From CAYQQQ01 sp964420125 (lineage in GTDB: Bacteria > Actinomycetota > Acidimicrobiia > Acidimicrobiales > Microtrichaceae), in contig CAYQQQ010000027.1 of NCBI GenBank assembly GCA_964420125.1, forward strand, positions 1 to 60,337: a DNA stretch of 60,337 nucleotides. The letters are read 5' to 3'. The position numbers and the translations under genes are program-made. Under the pieces are notes generated by a model that searched no databases, was not told where the DNA came from, and was given only the letters and a program-made list of their open reading frames with translations. This document shows positions 33,768 through 41,962 of this stretch, piece after piece. The first letter of the stretch is position 1. The number at the start of each line of letters is the position of its first letter.

Positions 33768-34846
33768 CCGAGCCGCTTCCACCCCGGCTCCGGCTCCGGC
33801 GCCGACGCCCACGTCGTCGGCGGCGGCTGAAACGGAGGTCGGGGTACAGTAGGCCTCTCCGCTGGCGACGTTCCCGGAGAGGCGCCATCCTGTGAAGGAA
33901 CTTGCCGCTCCGGATCCGATCGGCTGATCGGGTCCGGTCGCGGGACCGACGACAGCTGGACTCCGAGCGGCTGCTGCTCTTCGGCCGATGCGAGATCCGT
34001 TGCACGCTCGACCGAGGCCCCCTCCTCGGCGCCAACGACACCAACGACGAGCTGTGGTCGGCGGCCGACGCGCTGGCTGCGGTCGGCCAGCACCCATGAC
34101 AGCGCCGCGCCGAGCACCAAGCCGATCATCGCCCCGGCCGCGGCACTTCGCAAGAGCTCCAACTTGCCTCCGCTGGGCTCGATCCGGGCGGGGTCAGCAA
34201 ACTCCACGCCGTCGCCGAACAGCTCCGCCGCGCTCTCGATCTCCGCCGCGCGTGCGTTCACTGTGCTCAGCGTCTGGGTACCCGCCGCCACCTCCGCGGA
34301 GGTCGAGGCGGGATCGTTGATCACCGTGAGCACCTCTTGGCGTTGGACGTCGAGACCCGCCAGCGCCAGATCCGTCTTCTGACGGGTCTCCGCCAGAGAG
34401 AGCTCCTGGTAGGCGGTGGCCGCGGCGTCGGCGGTTGCGACCGCCGCGTCCGAGTCGGCGGCTTCTGCGTTGATCACCAGGATCGAGGTGTCGGGACGTG
34501 GCTCCACCTCCACCATCTCATCAAGCGAGGAGGACGTCGAACCGTCATCGAGGATCTCGGCGGCGCGACCGAGGACCGCGACCGACTCGGCGAAGGCGGC
34601 ACGCTCGGCGGTGTAACGGGTCAGATCCAAGTTGGCGCTGGAGCCCTGCCGGAAGATGCTGTTGCCCCGCGGATCTGTCAGTGCCACGGTCGCCTTCGCC
34701 CGACTGGCGTCGTTGGCCGAGAGGGTGACGAACGTCGCCAGCACACCCCCGAGGAACAGGAACGCCAACACCAACCATCGGTACCGCCACATCGCCGCAA
34801 GGAGCCCGACCTGCTGGCTGTCAGAACTCCCGTCCTGCGTCGTCAT
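33764..34846 (-). CDS. Wzz-like chain-length/tyrosine-kinase-modulator protein without kinase domain
   Basis: The 360-residue product starts at ATG 34846 (MTTQDGSSDSQQVG) after a weak AGGA. Two membrane helices (WRYRWLVLAFLFLGGVLATF near 20-40 and AAAGAMIGLVLGAALSWVLA near 235-255) flank an extracytoplasmic, Ala/Asp-rich helical domain, the Wzz layout. The C-terminal tail of about 105 residues is cytoplasmic, Pro/Ser/Arg-rich and ends in WKRLG; there is no Walker motif, so no BY-kinase is fused. It probably controls chain length or export of the glycan. It is the first gene of the leftward wzz-wzx-wzy set. Confidence 0.82.
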   Translation of the reverse strand: MTTQDGSSDSQQVGLLAAMWRYRWLVLAFLFLGGVLATFVTLSANDASRAKATVALTDPRGNSIFRQGSSANLDLTRYTAERAAFAESVAVLGRAAEILDDGSTSSSLDEMVEVEPRPDTSILVINAEAADSDAAVATADAAATAYQELSLAETRQKTDLALAGLDVQRQEVLTVINDPASTSAEVAAGTQTLSTVNARAAEIESAAELFGDGVEFADPARIEPSGGKLELLRSAAAGAMIGLVLGAALSWVLADRSQRVGRRPQLVVGVVGAEEGASVERATDLASAEEQQPLGVQLSSVPRPDPISRSDPERQVPSQDGASPGTSPAERPTVPRPPFQPPPTTWASAPEPEPGWKRLG

Positions 34847-35144
34847 CTGTCCTGCTTTCCGCTGTTTCAGCCTGCTTTCCTCGGCCGCGACTCCCGGCAA
34901 TCCTACCAACGGAGTCTGGTTTTCCTGTCCCGGGCGATCGAGGCTCGGGGGCGCGTCAGGAGCGTCACCGCTACCACTTCTCGGTGCTGAGGTTCCACGG
35001 TTGGGATCGCAGTAGGTCGGGGTGCCCGGTGCCACCACCCGCGCGGTGAGCACATGTTCCTACCGCTGTTGACCAGACGATGCACCGGGCTGACAGTGAT
35101 GGGGCAGAGCAAACCCCCGAATGAGACTCAGAAACGGAGTGGAG
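34847..35144. promoter_or_regulatory. Divergent promoter region, wzz operon / FN3 protein gene
   Basis: Towards wzz, TAGGAT (34905-34900, minus strand) is a good -10 candidate with a weak -35. Towards the FN3 gene, TTGACC at 35069-35074 is followed 17 bases later by GACAGT (35092-35097). These are consensus matches read by eye. No known riboswitch fold was recognised in the 298 bases. Confidence 0.4.
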
Positions 35145-38100
35145 ATGCGCGGACACCGGTGGACAGCAGTTGCGGCGATCGTCGCAATCGTAGGCGCCGC
35201 GCTCATACTCCCGACGACCGTCGGGGCCGCTCAGACCGAGGACGGCCTGAGCGCAGCCAACGCCGCCGCATCCTGCTGGGCGATCAAGCAGAACAACCCC
35301 GCCAGCGCGGATGGGGTCTACTGGCTGCAGACGCCCAAGCTGCAGGCACCCGAGCAGTTCTACTGCGACATGACCACCGACGGTGGCGGCTGGATCCTCG
35401 TGGGCCGCGGACGCGAGGGGTGGTCCTTCGATGAGCGGGGCACGGGCACGGCCAGCAAGGTCCGTGACACACCCGATGGCACGAGCGCCTTCATCCCCGC
35501 AGCGCTTCCACAGACCACCATCGACGGCCTGCTCAACGGCACCGCTGTGAAGGAGCTGGACGACGGCGTGCTCCTCCGCCGAGCTGCCGACACCTCCGGC
35601 ACCACCTGGCAGAGCATGAAGCTGCACTTCCTCGACCTCGAGGGTTGGGCCTGGTCCATGGGTGCGGGGCACCGCCTCGCCAGTGTCGAGATCGACGGCA
35701 CCAGCTACGCCGGATGCAACACCAAGGACTTCCAGCAGTCGATGTCCGGACAGATCGCCTGCGGCCTCTCGGCCAACAACGACGACAAGCGCTTGTCCAC
35801 CTTCGCCTTGAGCAGCCACGGTGGGAAGGTCGGGTTCTCCTACGGCGCCAGTGTGGCCGGCTCCAACAGCGCCACGAGCTACCTGTGGATGAAGGGCACC
35901 GAGAACCACGCCATCCCCTTCACCCAGGTGTTCATCCGACCGAAGGTGATGTCCTACACCTACGACACCGTCGGCGACGCCGGCCTGCCCGCCTCGACCC
36001 AGTCCCCCATGGTGAACCGCCTGGCCGAACCGCTCAGCGGTTGGGGTGTGACCGGAGCGCAGATCCCCGCCAACACCGAGCCGACCGTCCGGAGCCCAGT
36101 CCTGGCCTTCGCCGAGTGGGGCGACACGCTCTTCGTCGGAGGTCGCTTCGCAGACGTCCGCCAGGGCTCCGCAGGCACCCCGCACACCCAGCCGTGGCTG
36201 GCCGCGTTCGACAAGCACACCGGCGCGTGGATCTCCAGCTTTCGCCCCGTGCTCGACGGGCCCGTGTGGGACCTCGCCACGACCGCTGACGGAAAGCTCA
36301 TCGTGGGAGGCGAGTTCACCAACATCAACGGCGCAGCCGGGACCTCGGCGCTCGCCGCCCTCGATCCCGCCACCGGCAACGTCCGCACCGACTGGCGAGC
36401 CTCGGTGGCCGTCACCAACACCACCCGGCGCCCGATGGTGCAGACCGTCGATGTGGACGGCAACTGGGTCTACGCCGGCGGCAACTTCAACCGCATGACC
36501 GGCCTCGACGGCGTCACCCGCAACATGGGCCGCGTGGCCAAGGTCTCCGCCGCCACCGGTCAGGTCGACGGGTGGCGACCGAACGTGTCGAGCCAGGTCG
36601 TCGATCTCGACGCCACGGCCGCTCGGGTGTACATCGCGGGACCCTTCAAGCAGGTCAACAGCACGAGCACCAACTCCAGTGCCGTGATCGACGCCTCCAC
36701 TGGCCAGCTCGTGCCCGGGATGGTCCAGTACCAGCCGACGGCATCTGCCTCCAACCGCCAGTACCAGCAGGCCGTCCTCGAGGTGGGCGACAGCGTGTGG
36801 CTCGGCGGTTCTGAGCACAACACCCAGGCCTACTCCAGGACCGACTTCTCCCTGCGGCGCTCCTTCGTCACCGCCAACAACGGCGGGGACACCCAGGCGT
36901 TCGCGGAGATCGACGGCATCGTGTACCAAGGATCCCACGGCAACGCCTGGATCTACGAGGACGCCACGACCTGGCCCTCACTGACCGGCTACACCCGGGC
37001 CAACCAATACCAGTGGGCCGGGGCGTTCGACGCCACGACCAAGCAGTACGTCCGAGAGTGGGTGCCCGACCTGAAGAAGGCCACCTACAACTGGGGCATC
37101 TGGGAGCTCTTCGGCGACTCCGACAAGTGCCTGTGGGCCGGTGGCGACCTCACCCAGGTGCGCAACACCTCGGGTGCCAACCAGTGGATGGGTGGCTTCG
37201 CCAAGTTCTGCCCCCGTGACGCCGCCGCACCCACCACCCCGACCGCACCCACGGCGACCCTCCAGAGCGGCGGTGGGGTCAAGGTGAAGTGGAGCGCCGC
37301 CTCCGATGCCTCGGGCACGGTGACCTACGAGGTGCTGCGCAACGATCGGGTGATCGTGACTGGCCGCTACGCGACGAACTACACCGACACCACCGGCACC
37401 GGCACCGACCGCTACTTCGTTCGGGCGAAGGACAGTTCAGGGAACCGCTCGGCGACCACGTCGGTGGTCGTCCCCTCGGACTCGCAGAAGCCCACCGTGC
37501 CCGGGAACGTCACAGCCACCATCACCGGTCGCGGTGAGGTCACGGTGGCATGGGACCCGTCCACCGACAACATCGGCGTCGCCGGCTACCTGGTCAAGAG
37601 CAACGGCGTGCAGGTCGCGGACACGACCGGTACCTCGGTGGTCATCAGCGGACTGACCAGCGGCACCTACAGCTTCCAGCTCGCCGCCTACGACGGCGCC
37701 GCGAACCGGTCGGCCTTCACCGCCGGCACGGCCGTCACCGTCGACGTGACCGCACCGAGCATCCCGACCGGAGGCACCGCCGCCGCCGTGGAGGCCACGA
37801 CCGCCCAACTGAGCTGGAACGCCTCCACCGACACAGGCTCCGGTGTGGCGGGCTACGTGATCTCCCAGAGCGGTGTCGACGTCATGACCGTCACCAGCAC
37901 CACGGCCACCGTGTCGGGCCTGCCTTCCACGGGTTCCTGGTACTTCCAGATCCAGGCCTTCGACAACGCCGGGAACCACTCGGCCCGCACGGCCTCGATC
38001 GTCGTGGACCGCAACAAGCCGACCGTGCCGACGGGGCTCACCGGCTCGCAGACCGGCCCCGGAGAGCTCACCCTGAACTGGACCCCCTCCACCGACAACG

Positions 38101-38276
38101 TGGGCGTGGCCGGCTACATCATCTATCGCAACGGCACGCAGATCGGGACCTCCCCCACCGCCGACTACGTGGCGACCGGGCTCTCCGTGGGCGGCAACTA
38201 CATCGCAGTTGCCGCCCACGACGCGGCGGGCAACACCACGGTGAAGAGCCCGTCGATCAACTTCCCGATCGTCTGA
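35145..38276 (+). CDS. Large secreted protein: fibrinogen-like head, beta-propeller-like middle, FN3 repeats
   Basis: ATG 35145 (MRGHRWTAVAA) has GGAG five bases upstream and gives 1043 residues; ATG 35121 has no ribosome-binding site. A cleavable signal peptide ends near VGAAQ. Residues about 40-260 resemble a fibrinogen C-terminal/lectin domain: SCWAIKQNNPASADGVYWL, FYCDMTTDGGGWILVGRG, and a Cys pair near GCNTKDF and IACGLS. Residues about 290-680 contain repeats of the type LFVGGRFADV / LIVGGEFTNI / WVYAGGNFNRM, like a beta-propeller. Four FN3 domains (about 690-1043) follow, each with W-x-x-S-x-D and G-Y. There is no sortase motif or lipobox. It is probably an adhesin or glycan-binding matrix protein of the adjacent locus. 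Confidence 0.85.
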   Translation: MRGHRWTAVAAIVAIVGAALILPTTVGAAQTEDGLSAANAAASCWAIKQNNPASADGVYWLQTPKLQAPEQFYCDMTTDGGGWILVGRGREGWSFDERGTGTASKVRDTPDGTSAFIPAALPQTTIDGLLNGTAVKELDDGVLLRRAADTSGTTWQSMKLHFLDLEGWAWSMGAGHRLASVEIDGTSYAGCNTKDFQQSMSGQIACGLSANNDDKRLSTFALSSHGGKVGFSYGASVAGSNSATSYLWMKGTENHAIPFTQVFIRPKVMSYTYDTVGDAGLPASTQSPMVNRLAEPLSGWGVTGAQIPANTEPTVRSPVLAFAEWGDTLFVGGRFADVRQGSAGTPHTQPWLAAFDKHTGAWISSFRPVLDGPVWDLATTADGKLIVGGEFTNINGAAGTSALAALDPATGNVRTDWRASVAVTNTTRRPMVQTVDVDGNWVYAGGNFNRMTGLDGVTRNMGRVAKVSAATGQVDGWRPNVSSQVVDLDATAARVYIAGPFKQVNSTSTNSSAVIDASTGQLVPGMVQYQPTASASNRQYQQAVLEVGDSVWLGGSEHNTQAYSRTDFSLRRSFVTANNGGDTQAFAEIDGIVYQGSHGNAWIYEDATTWPSLTGYTRANQYQWAGAFDATTKQYVREWVPDLKKATYNWGIWELFGDSDKCLWAGGDLTQVRNTSGANQWMGGFAKFCPRDAAAPTTPTAPTATLQSGGGVKVKWSAASDASGTVTYEVLRNDRVIVTGRYATNYTDTTGTGTDRYFVRAKDSSGNRSATTSVVVPSDSQKPTVPGNVTATITGRGEVTVAWDPSTDNIGVAGYLVKSNGVQVADTTGTSVVISGLTSGTYSFQLAAYDGAANRSAFTAGTAVTVDVTAPSIPTGGTAAAVEATTAQLSWNASTDTGSGVAGYVISQSGVDVMTVTSTTATVSGLPSTGSWYFQIQAFDNAGNHSARTASIVVDRNKPTVPTGLTGSQTGPGELTLNWTPSTDNVGVAGYIIYRNGTQIGTSPTADYVATGLSVGGNYIAVAAHDAAGNTTVKSPSINFPIV

Positions 38277-38285
38277 TCCACCGGT

Positions 38286-38318
38286 CGGGGGACGGGCGGC
38301 CGCGCCGCCCGTCCCCCG
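38286..38318. terminator. Perfect 15-bp GC-rich hairpin between convergent genes
   Basis: A 15-bp perfect stem with a 3-base loop starts ten bases after the FN3-gene stop and lies before the end of the converging GT26 gene. The arms are CGGGGGACGGGCGGC and its complement. No U-tract follows. It most likely ends transcription from both sides. Confidence 0.75.
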
Positions 38319-38356
38319 AGCGCGTCCTGCGGCACCGCCACCTGTGCACGGCCGAG

Positions 38357-39163
38357 TCAGGCCCAGCCCACGAACGGCGGCTCGGTCGGGTCGGCGACGG
38401 GCGTTCGGCCACTGACGCGTTGGCGGAGCACCGCCAGCACGAAGCGAGGGTTGGTGCTCAGGTATCGCCACCAGAGGCGCTTCGGGTCGTCCAGGAGCCG
38501 ATGCAGCCACTGCAGACCCCATCGCTGCACCCACATCGGCGGCTCCGCACGCAGACCGGCGTGGTACTCGAAGGCGGCCCCCACCGCCAGCACCGGCATC
38601 CCCAGCCGAGGACCTGCCTGGTAGGTGAAGACCTCCTGGCGAGGGCAGCCCAAACCGACGAACACGATCCGTGCCCCGCTGCGTCGCACGGCGTCGCAGA
38701 CCTCGTCGAACTCGGCGGTGTCGACCTTGCGGAACTTCGAGGGTGCGCTGCCGGCGATGCGCAACGTCGGAAACCGAGCCAGGAGTCCCACGCGGAGCGC
38801 GGCCAGGGTTTCCTCGGTGGTGCCCAGCAGGTACACGGGAAGGCCCTCCTCTGCCGCCCGCCGGCACACGTTCAGCATCAGCGTGGGTCCGTACACTCGC
38901 TCGCGGAGGTTGGTGCCGTGCAGGAAGTTCATGGCCCACCTCACCGGCTGGCCATCCGGGGTCACCATCTCGAAGTCGTTCATCCGGTGCAGCAGAGCAG
39001 GGTCGTCGTGCGCCTCCATGACACCATGCACCGCCAACGCCGACACACGATAGGTGCGCTCCTGCTGCGCCGCCTCCATCACCCGCTCCTCCGCCCCCTG
39101 AGGGGTCACCACGTCGAGCTCGACGCCGACGACGTCGAGCTTCGTCGTGGTCCTCACCGCCAC
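38357..39163 (-). CDS. WecG/TagA/CpsF-family glycosyltransferase (GT26)
   Basis: GT26 enzymes add the second sugar (often ManNAc or ManNAcA) to lipid-linked intermediates. The 268-residue product has family blocks VTPDGQPVRWAMNFLHG, ERVYGPTLMLNVCRRAAEEG and LPVYLLGTTEETLAAL. It also has FVGLGCPRQEVF, and AVGAAFEYHAGLRAEPPMW followed by GLQWLHRLLDDPKRLWWRYL. Start GTG 39163 lies inside the end of the epimerase gene; GTG 39157 would give a classic GTGA overlap and is equally possible. Both genes are one transcription unit. It likely acts after the initiating transferase encoded 10 kb away. Confidence 0.92.
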   Translation of the reverse strand: MAVRTTTKLDVVGVELDVVTPQGAEERVMEAAQQERTYRVSALAVHGVMEAHDDPALLHRMNDFEMVTPDGQPVRWAMNFLHGTNLRERVYGPTLMLNVCRRAAEEGLPVYLLGTTEETLAALRVGLLARFPTLRIAGSAPSKFRKVDTAEFDEVCDAVRRSGARIVFVGLGCPRQEVFTYQAGPRLGMPVLAVGAAFEYHAGLRAEPPMWVQRWGLQWLHRLLDDPKRLWWRYLSTNPRFVLAVLRQRVSGRTPVADPTEPPFVGWA

Positions 39164-40218
39164 CGATCCAGGTTCTCGTCGTGGATCTCCTGCAGGATCG
39201 CCGGCACGTCGTAGCGCAGCTTCCAGTCCGGGTAGTCGGCCTCGAAACGTCCGTTGTCACCGATCCACCAGATGTGGTCGCCGACGCGGTTCTGCTCCAC
39301 GTAGCTCCACTCCATCTCCTTGCCGGCGATCTCCTGGCACAGGTCGATCGCCTCCAGCACCGAGCAGTTCGAGAAGCGGCCGCCGCCGATGTTGTAGACG
39401 GCGGCGACACGCGGCGATTCGAACACCGCGTCGAAGCAGGCGACGAGGTCGGCGGAGTGGATGGCGTCGCGGACCTGCTTGCCCTTGTAGCCGAACACCC
39501 GGTATGGCGTACCGGTCAACGTGCACCGCATCACGTAGGCGAGGAACCCGTGCAGCTCGGCTGCGGAGTGGCCGGGGCCGGTGAGCGTCCCACCACGGAA
39601 GCAGGCGGTCTGCATGTCGAAGTATCGGCCGTACTCCTGAACCATGACGTCCGCAGCCACCTTCGAGGCGCCGAAGATGCTGTGGAGGCAGCCATCGATG
39701 GACATGTCCTCGCGGATCCCACCGAAGTAGGTGTGGCCTTCCTCGATTTCCCAACGCTGATCCAGCTCCAACAACGGAAGGGCGTTGGGCCGGTCACCGT
39801 ACACCTTGTTGGTGGAGGTGAAGATGAACGGCGTCTCGATGGCGTGGTCGCGCACCGCCTGCAGGAGATTGAGCGTGCCGCGGGCGTTGACGTCGAAGTC
39901 GAGGATCGGATCACGCACCGCCCAGTCGTGGGAGGGCTGGGCAGCGCAGTGCACGACCAGGGCGAGGTCGGCAGCCAGATCCCCGACCACGGCATCCATC
40001 GCCTCGGTGTCACGGATGTCGAGATCAAGGTGACGGTAGCTGGACCCAAGGTCGCCTACGAGGCGATCGCGGGACCAGAGGGTGGATCCGTCGTCACCGA
40101 AGAAGTGCTCGCGGAGGTTGTTGTCGATGCCCACGACGTCCATGCCACGCGACGCGAAGTGTCGGGCTGTCTCTGATCCGATCAGGCCGGCCGACCCGGT
40201 GACGATGACGACACTCAT
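39154..40218 (-). CDS. NAD-dependent sugar-nucleotide epimerase/dehydratase (extended SDR, CDP-paratose epimerase-like)
   Basis: The 354-residue product starts at ATG 40218 with AAAGGAG upstream. The Rossmann motif is VTGSAGLIGSETARHF. Further blocks are VVHCAAQPSHDWAVRDPILD, FIFTSTNKVYGDRPN and ELHGFLAYVMRC, as in tyvelose/paratose 2-epimerase-like SDRs. The usual catalytic Tyr-x3-Lys reads FGASK, with Phe in place of Tyr. I recall this Phe in related family members, so it may be subfamily-wide, and another Tyr could serve. It probably makes an activated sugar for the polysaccharide. The IS1380 element sits just upstream of its promoter. Confidence 0.87.
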   Translation of the reverse strand: MSVVIVTGSAGLIGSETARHFASRGMDVVGIDNNLREHFFGDDGSTLWSRDRLVGDLGSSYRHLDLDIRDTEAMDAVVGDLAADLALVVHCAAQPSHDWAVRDPILDFDVNARGTLNLLQAVRDHAIETPFIFTSTNKVYGDRPNALPLLELDQRWEIEEGHTYFGGIREDMSIDGCLHSIFGASKVAADVMVQEYGRYFDMQTACFRGGTLTGPGHSAAELHGFLAYVMRCTLTGTPYRVFGYKGKQVRDAIHSADLVACFDAVFESPRVAAVYNIGGGRFSNCSVLEAIDLCQEIAGKEMEWSYVEQNRVGDHIWWIGDNGRFEADYPDWKLRYDVPAILQEIHDENLDRWR

Positions 40219-40313
40219 CCGAAGCTGCTCCTTTCGCGCTGTCAGGACGTGGCAGGTCAATTTCGCGATGCTCGGGCCGGGTCACCCGGAACGGGTGGTG
40301 CGCACTGCAACGG

Positions 40314-40341
40314 AGTATAACGACGGCCACTCGGGACCCAA
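40314..40341 (-). promoter_or_regulatory. Promoter for the epimerase-GT26 pair
   Basis: On the minus strand TTGGGT (40341-40336) and TATACT (40319-40314) are separated by 16 bases; the -10 is near-perfect. The IS1380 left end begins 14 bases upstream of the -35, so the core promoter survived the insertion. Confidence 0.55.
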
Positions 40342-40349
40342 CCCGCGCT

Positions 40350-40354
40350 CTGAG
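40350..40354. repeat. Left target-site duplication of IS1380 element
   Basis: CTGAG flanks the left inverted repeat and recurs at 41950-41954 on the other side. Five bases is within the usual range of 4-5 for IS1380-family elements. A 3-base TGA alternative exists if the end is placed one base earlier. Confidence 0.65.
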
Positions 40355-40402
40355 CCTGGATCCACCGATCGGGTGGGGTGATGCTCGGCGCGTATCCGCG
40401 GA

Positions 40403-40469
40403 AAGTGCCCTTCCAGTTGCGACGATGGCGGTTCTGACGCCAACCACAGCAGCAACGAAAGGGCACCTT
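40403..40469 (+). promoter_or_regulatory. Hairpin that covers the transposase ribosome-binding region
   Basis: The arm at 40403-40420 (AAGTGCCCTTCCAGTTGC) is complementary to 40452-40469 with about 15 of 18 pairs. The right arm contains GAAAGGG, the likely ribosome-binding site, and ends four bases before GTG 40474. Transcripts entering from outside would fold and hide the site, a known way to limit transposase expression from read-through. Confidence 0.5.
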
Positions 40470-40473
40470 CAGA

Positions 40474-41772
40474 GTGAAAGCCTGCCAGAGCCTCGACGCG
40501 CTTCGTGTGACCTTCGATGACGACAACGCGGTCGCCAATGCCGGACTCGTCCTGACCGCCACCACCGCGCAGCGGCTGGGCCTGCTCCGGGCTGCGCAGG
40601 AGTCGATCCGCCTCGATGGTCCCGGCGCGGCGAACGCCGGGGTGAAAGCGATGACGGTCATCGAAGCGATGGTCGCCAGTGCGGACTGCATCGATGACGT
40701 CGATGTCCTGCGCGCCGGCTCGACTGCCAGGGTGCTGGGCCATGGGGTTGCGGCGCCGTCGACGATCGGCACGTTCCTTCGGGCCTTCACGTTCGGTCAC
40801 GTCCCCCAAGCCGACCGGTTCGCCGAACGAGCTCTCACCGCGGCATGGATGGCTGGTGGCGGGCCAGGCGATGGGCCGTTGGTGATCGACATCGACTCCA
40901 CGATCTGCGAGGTCCACGGATATCAGAAGCAAGGCGCAGGGTTCGGCTACACGAAGAAGCGGGGTCTGCATCCGCTCGTTGCGGTCCGTGCCGATACCGG
41001 CGAGATGTTGCACATTCGGTTCCGGAAAGGATCCGCGAACACCGGCCGGGGCGCCGAACGCTTCGTCCGCGAGACCCTCGGCCGAGTCCGTCGGGCGGGA
41101 GCGACCGGGCCGATCACGTTGCGTGCTGATTCGGGGTTCTGGTCCAAACACGTCATCGCTGCCTGCCGGGACCACGACGTCCGCTACTCGATCACCGTCC
41201 GACGCCACCAGGCTGTCGTCACCGCGATCGACACGATCCCCGCCGACGCGTGGACCACCATCGACTACACGACCAGCGGTGACGCCCAGGTCGCCGAGAC
41301 CGCCTATGGCGATGGGCACCGGCTCGTCGTGCGACGCACCCGCATCAAGGGAGCCCAGGCCGCCCTGTTCGACACGTGGCGGCACCACGCGTTCATCACC
41401 GACACCACCGCCAAAGCGGTCGAGGCCGACGAACATCACCGGGCACACGCCGTGGTCGAGCTTGCGATCCGCGACCTCAAAGAGGGCGCCGGGATGAACC
41501 ACTGCCCGTCCGGAGTGTTCCAAGCGAACGCCGCGTGGGCGGTGTTCGCGACCGTGGCCCACAACCTGATGCGGTGGGCGATCAACCTCGGCACCGCGGA
41601 CCACGGCCCACGGGTCGCGAAGACCATGCGACGACGCCTGTTCGCTGTCGCGGGACGGATCACCACCAGCGGCCGAACCCGCACCCTGCACCTTCCCACC
41701 CGCTGGCCCTGGGCCGACCAGTTCACGAGCACCCTCGAACAACTCCGAGCCCTGCCAGCGCCATCAGGCTGA
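40474..41772 (+). CDS. IS1380-family transposase
   Basis: The 432-residue DDE transposase matches the IS1380 family in length and layout. The first acidic residue is in LVIDIDSTICEVHGYQKQGA, the second in TLRADSGFWSKHVI, and the Glu in HAVVELAIRDLKEGAGMNHC. The N-terminal MTVIEAMVASADCIDDVDVL and PSTIGTFLRAFTFGH blocks are also typical. GTG 40474 is the start. The frame is intact, so the element may be active. Confidence 0.93.
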   Translation: MKACQSLDALRVTFDDDNAVANAGLVLTATTAQRLGLLRAAQESIRLDGPGAANAGVKAMTVIEAMVASADCIDDVDVLRAGSTARVLGHGVAAPSTIGTFLRAFTFGHVPQADRFAERALTAAWMAGGGPGDGPLVIDIDSTICEVHGYQKQGAGFGYTKKRGLHPLVAVRADTGEMLHIRFRKGSANTGRGAERFVRETLGRVRRAGATGPITLRADSGFWSKHVIAACRDHDVRYSITVRRHQAVVTAIDTIPADAWTTIDYTTSGDAQVAETAYGDGHRLVVRRTRIKGAQAALFDTWRHHAFITDTTAKAVEADEHHRAHAVVELAIRDLKEGAGMNHCPSGVFQANAAWAVFATVAHNLMRWAINLGTADHGPRVAKTMRRRLFAVAGRITTSGRTRTLHLPTRWPWADQFTSTLEQLRALPAPSG

Positions 41773-41924
41773 AACAGCCGCCCGCGGGCCGGCACACCCG
41801 CAGACGCCCCTCCACGTGTCGACAACCCCGCCTCGCTCCCCACGGCGTGCTTCAACGCGGCCCGACACCCATCAGGGCAGTCACACACCTCAACGCCACG
41901 AACGATCAGAGATCAAACGCCCCT

Positions 41925-41954
41925 ACCCAGCCGGATCGGTGGATCCAGGCTGAG
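41925..41954. repeat. Right inverted repeat and target-site duplication of IS1380 element
   Basis: The right inverted repeat (41925-41949) ends in GGATCCAGG and is followed by CTGAG (41950-41954), the copy of the left flank. Confidence 0.75.
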
Positions 41955-41962
41955 AGCTCCGC

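Larger units (their letters stand above)
40355..41949 (+). mobile_element. IS1380-family insertion sequence, complete
   Basis: The 1595-bp element has terminal inverted repeats beginning CCTGGATCCACCGATC. Sixteen bases match exactly, and about 22 of the first 26 match overall (left 40355-40379, right 41925-41949). One intact transposase gene fills it. Flanking CTGAG copies mark a direct insertion event. It lies between the epimerase promoter and the 3' end of a leftward lipoprotein gene, nine bases after that gene's stop, so no gene was destroyed. Confidence 0.88.

Noticed and set aside
35100..35130. GCAAACCCCCGAA-like run before the FN3 gene as a possible cyclic di-GMP riboswitch
   Set aside because: Only a short piece recalls the GEMM consensus; the paired stems and the second conserved loop are absent.
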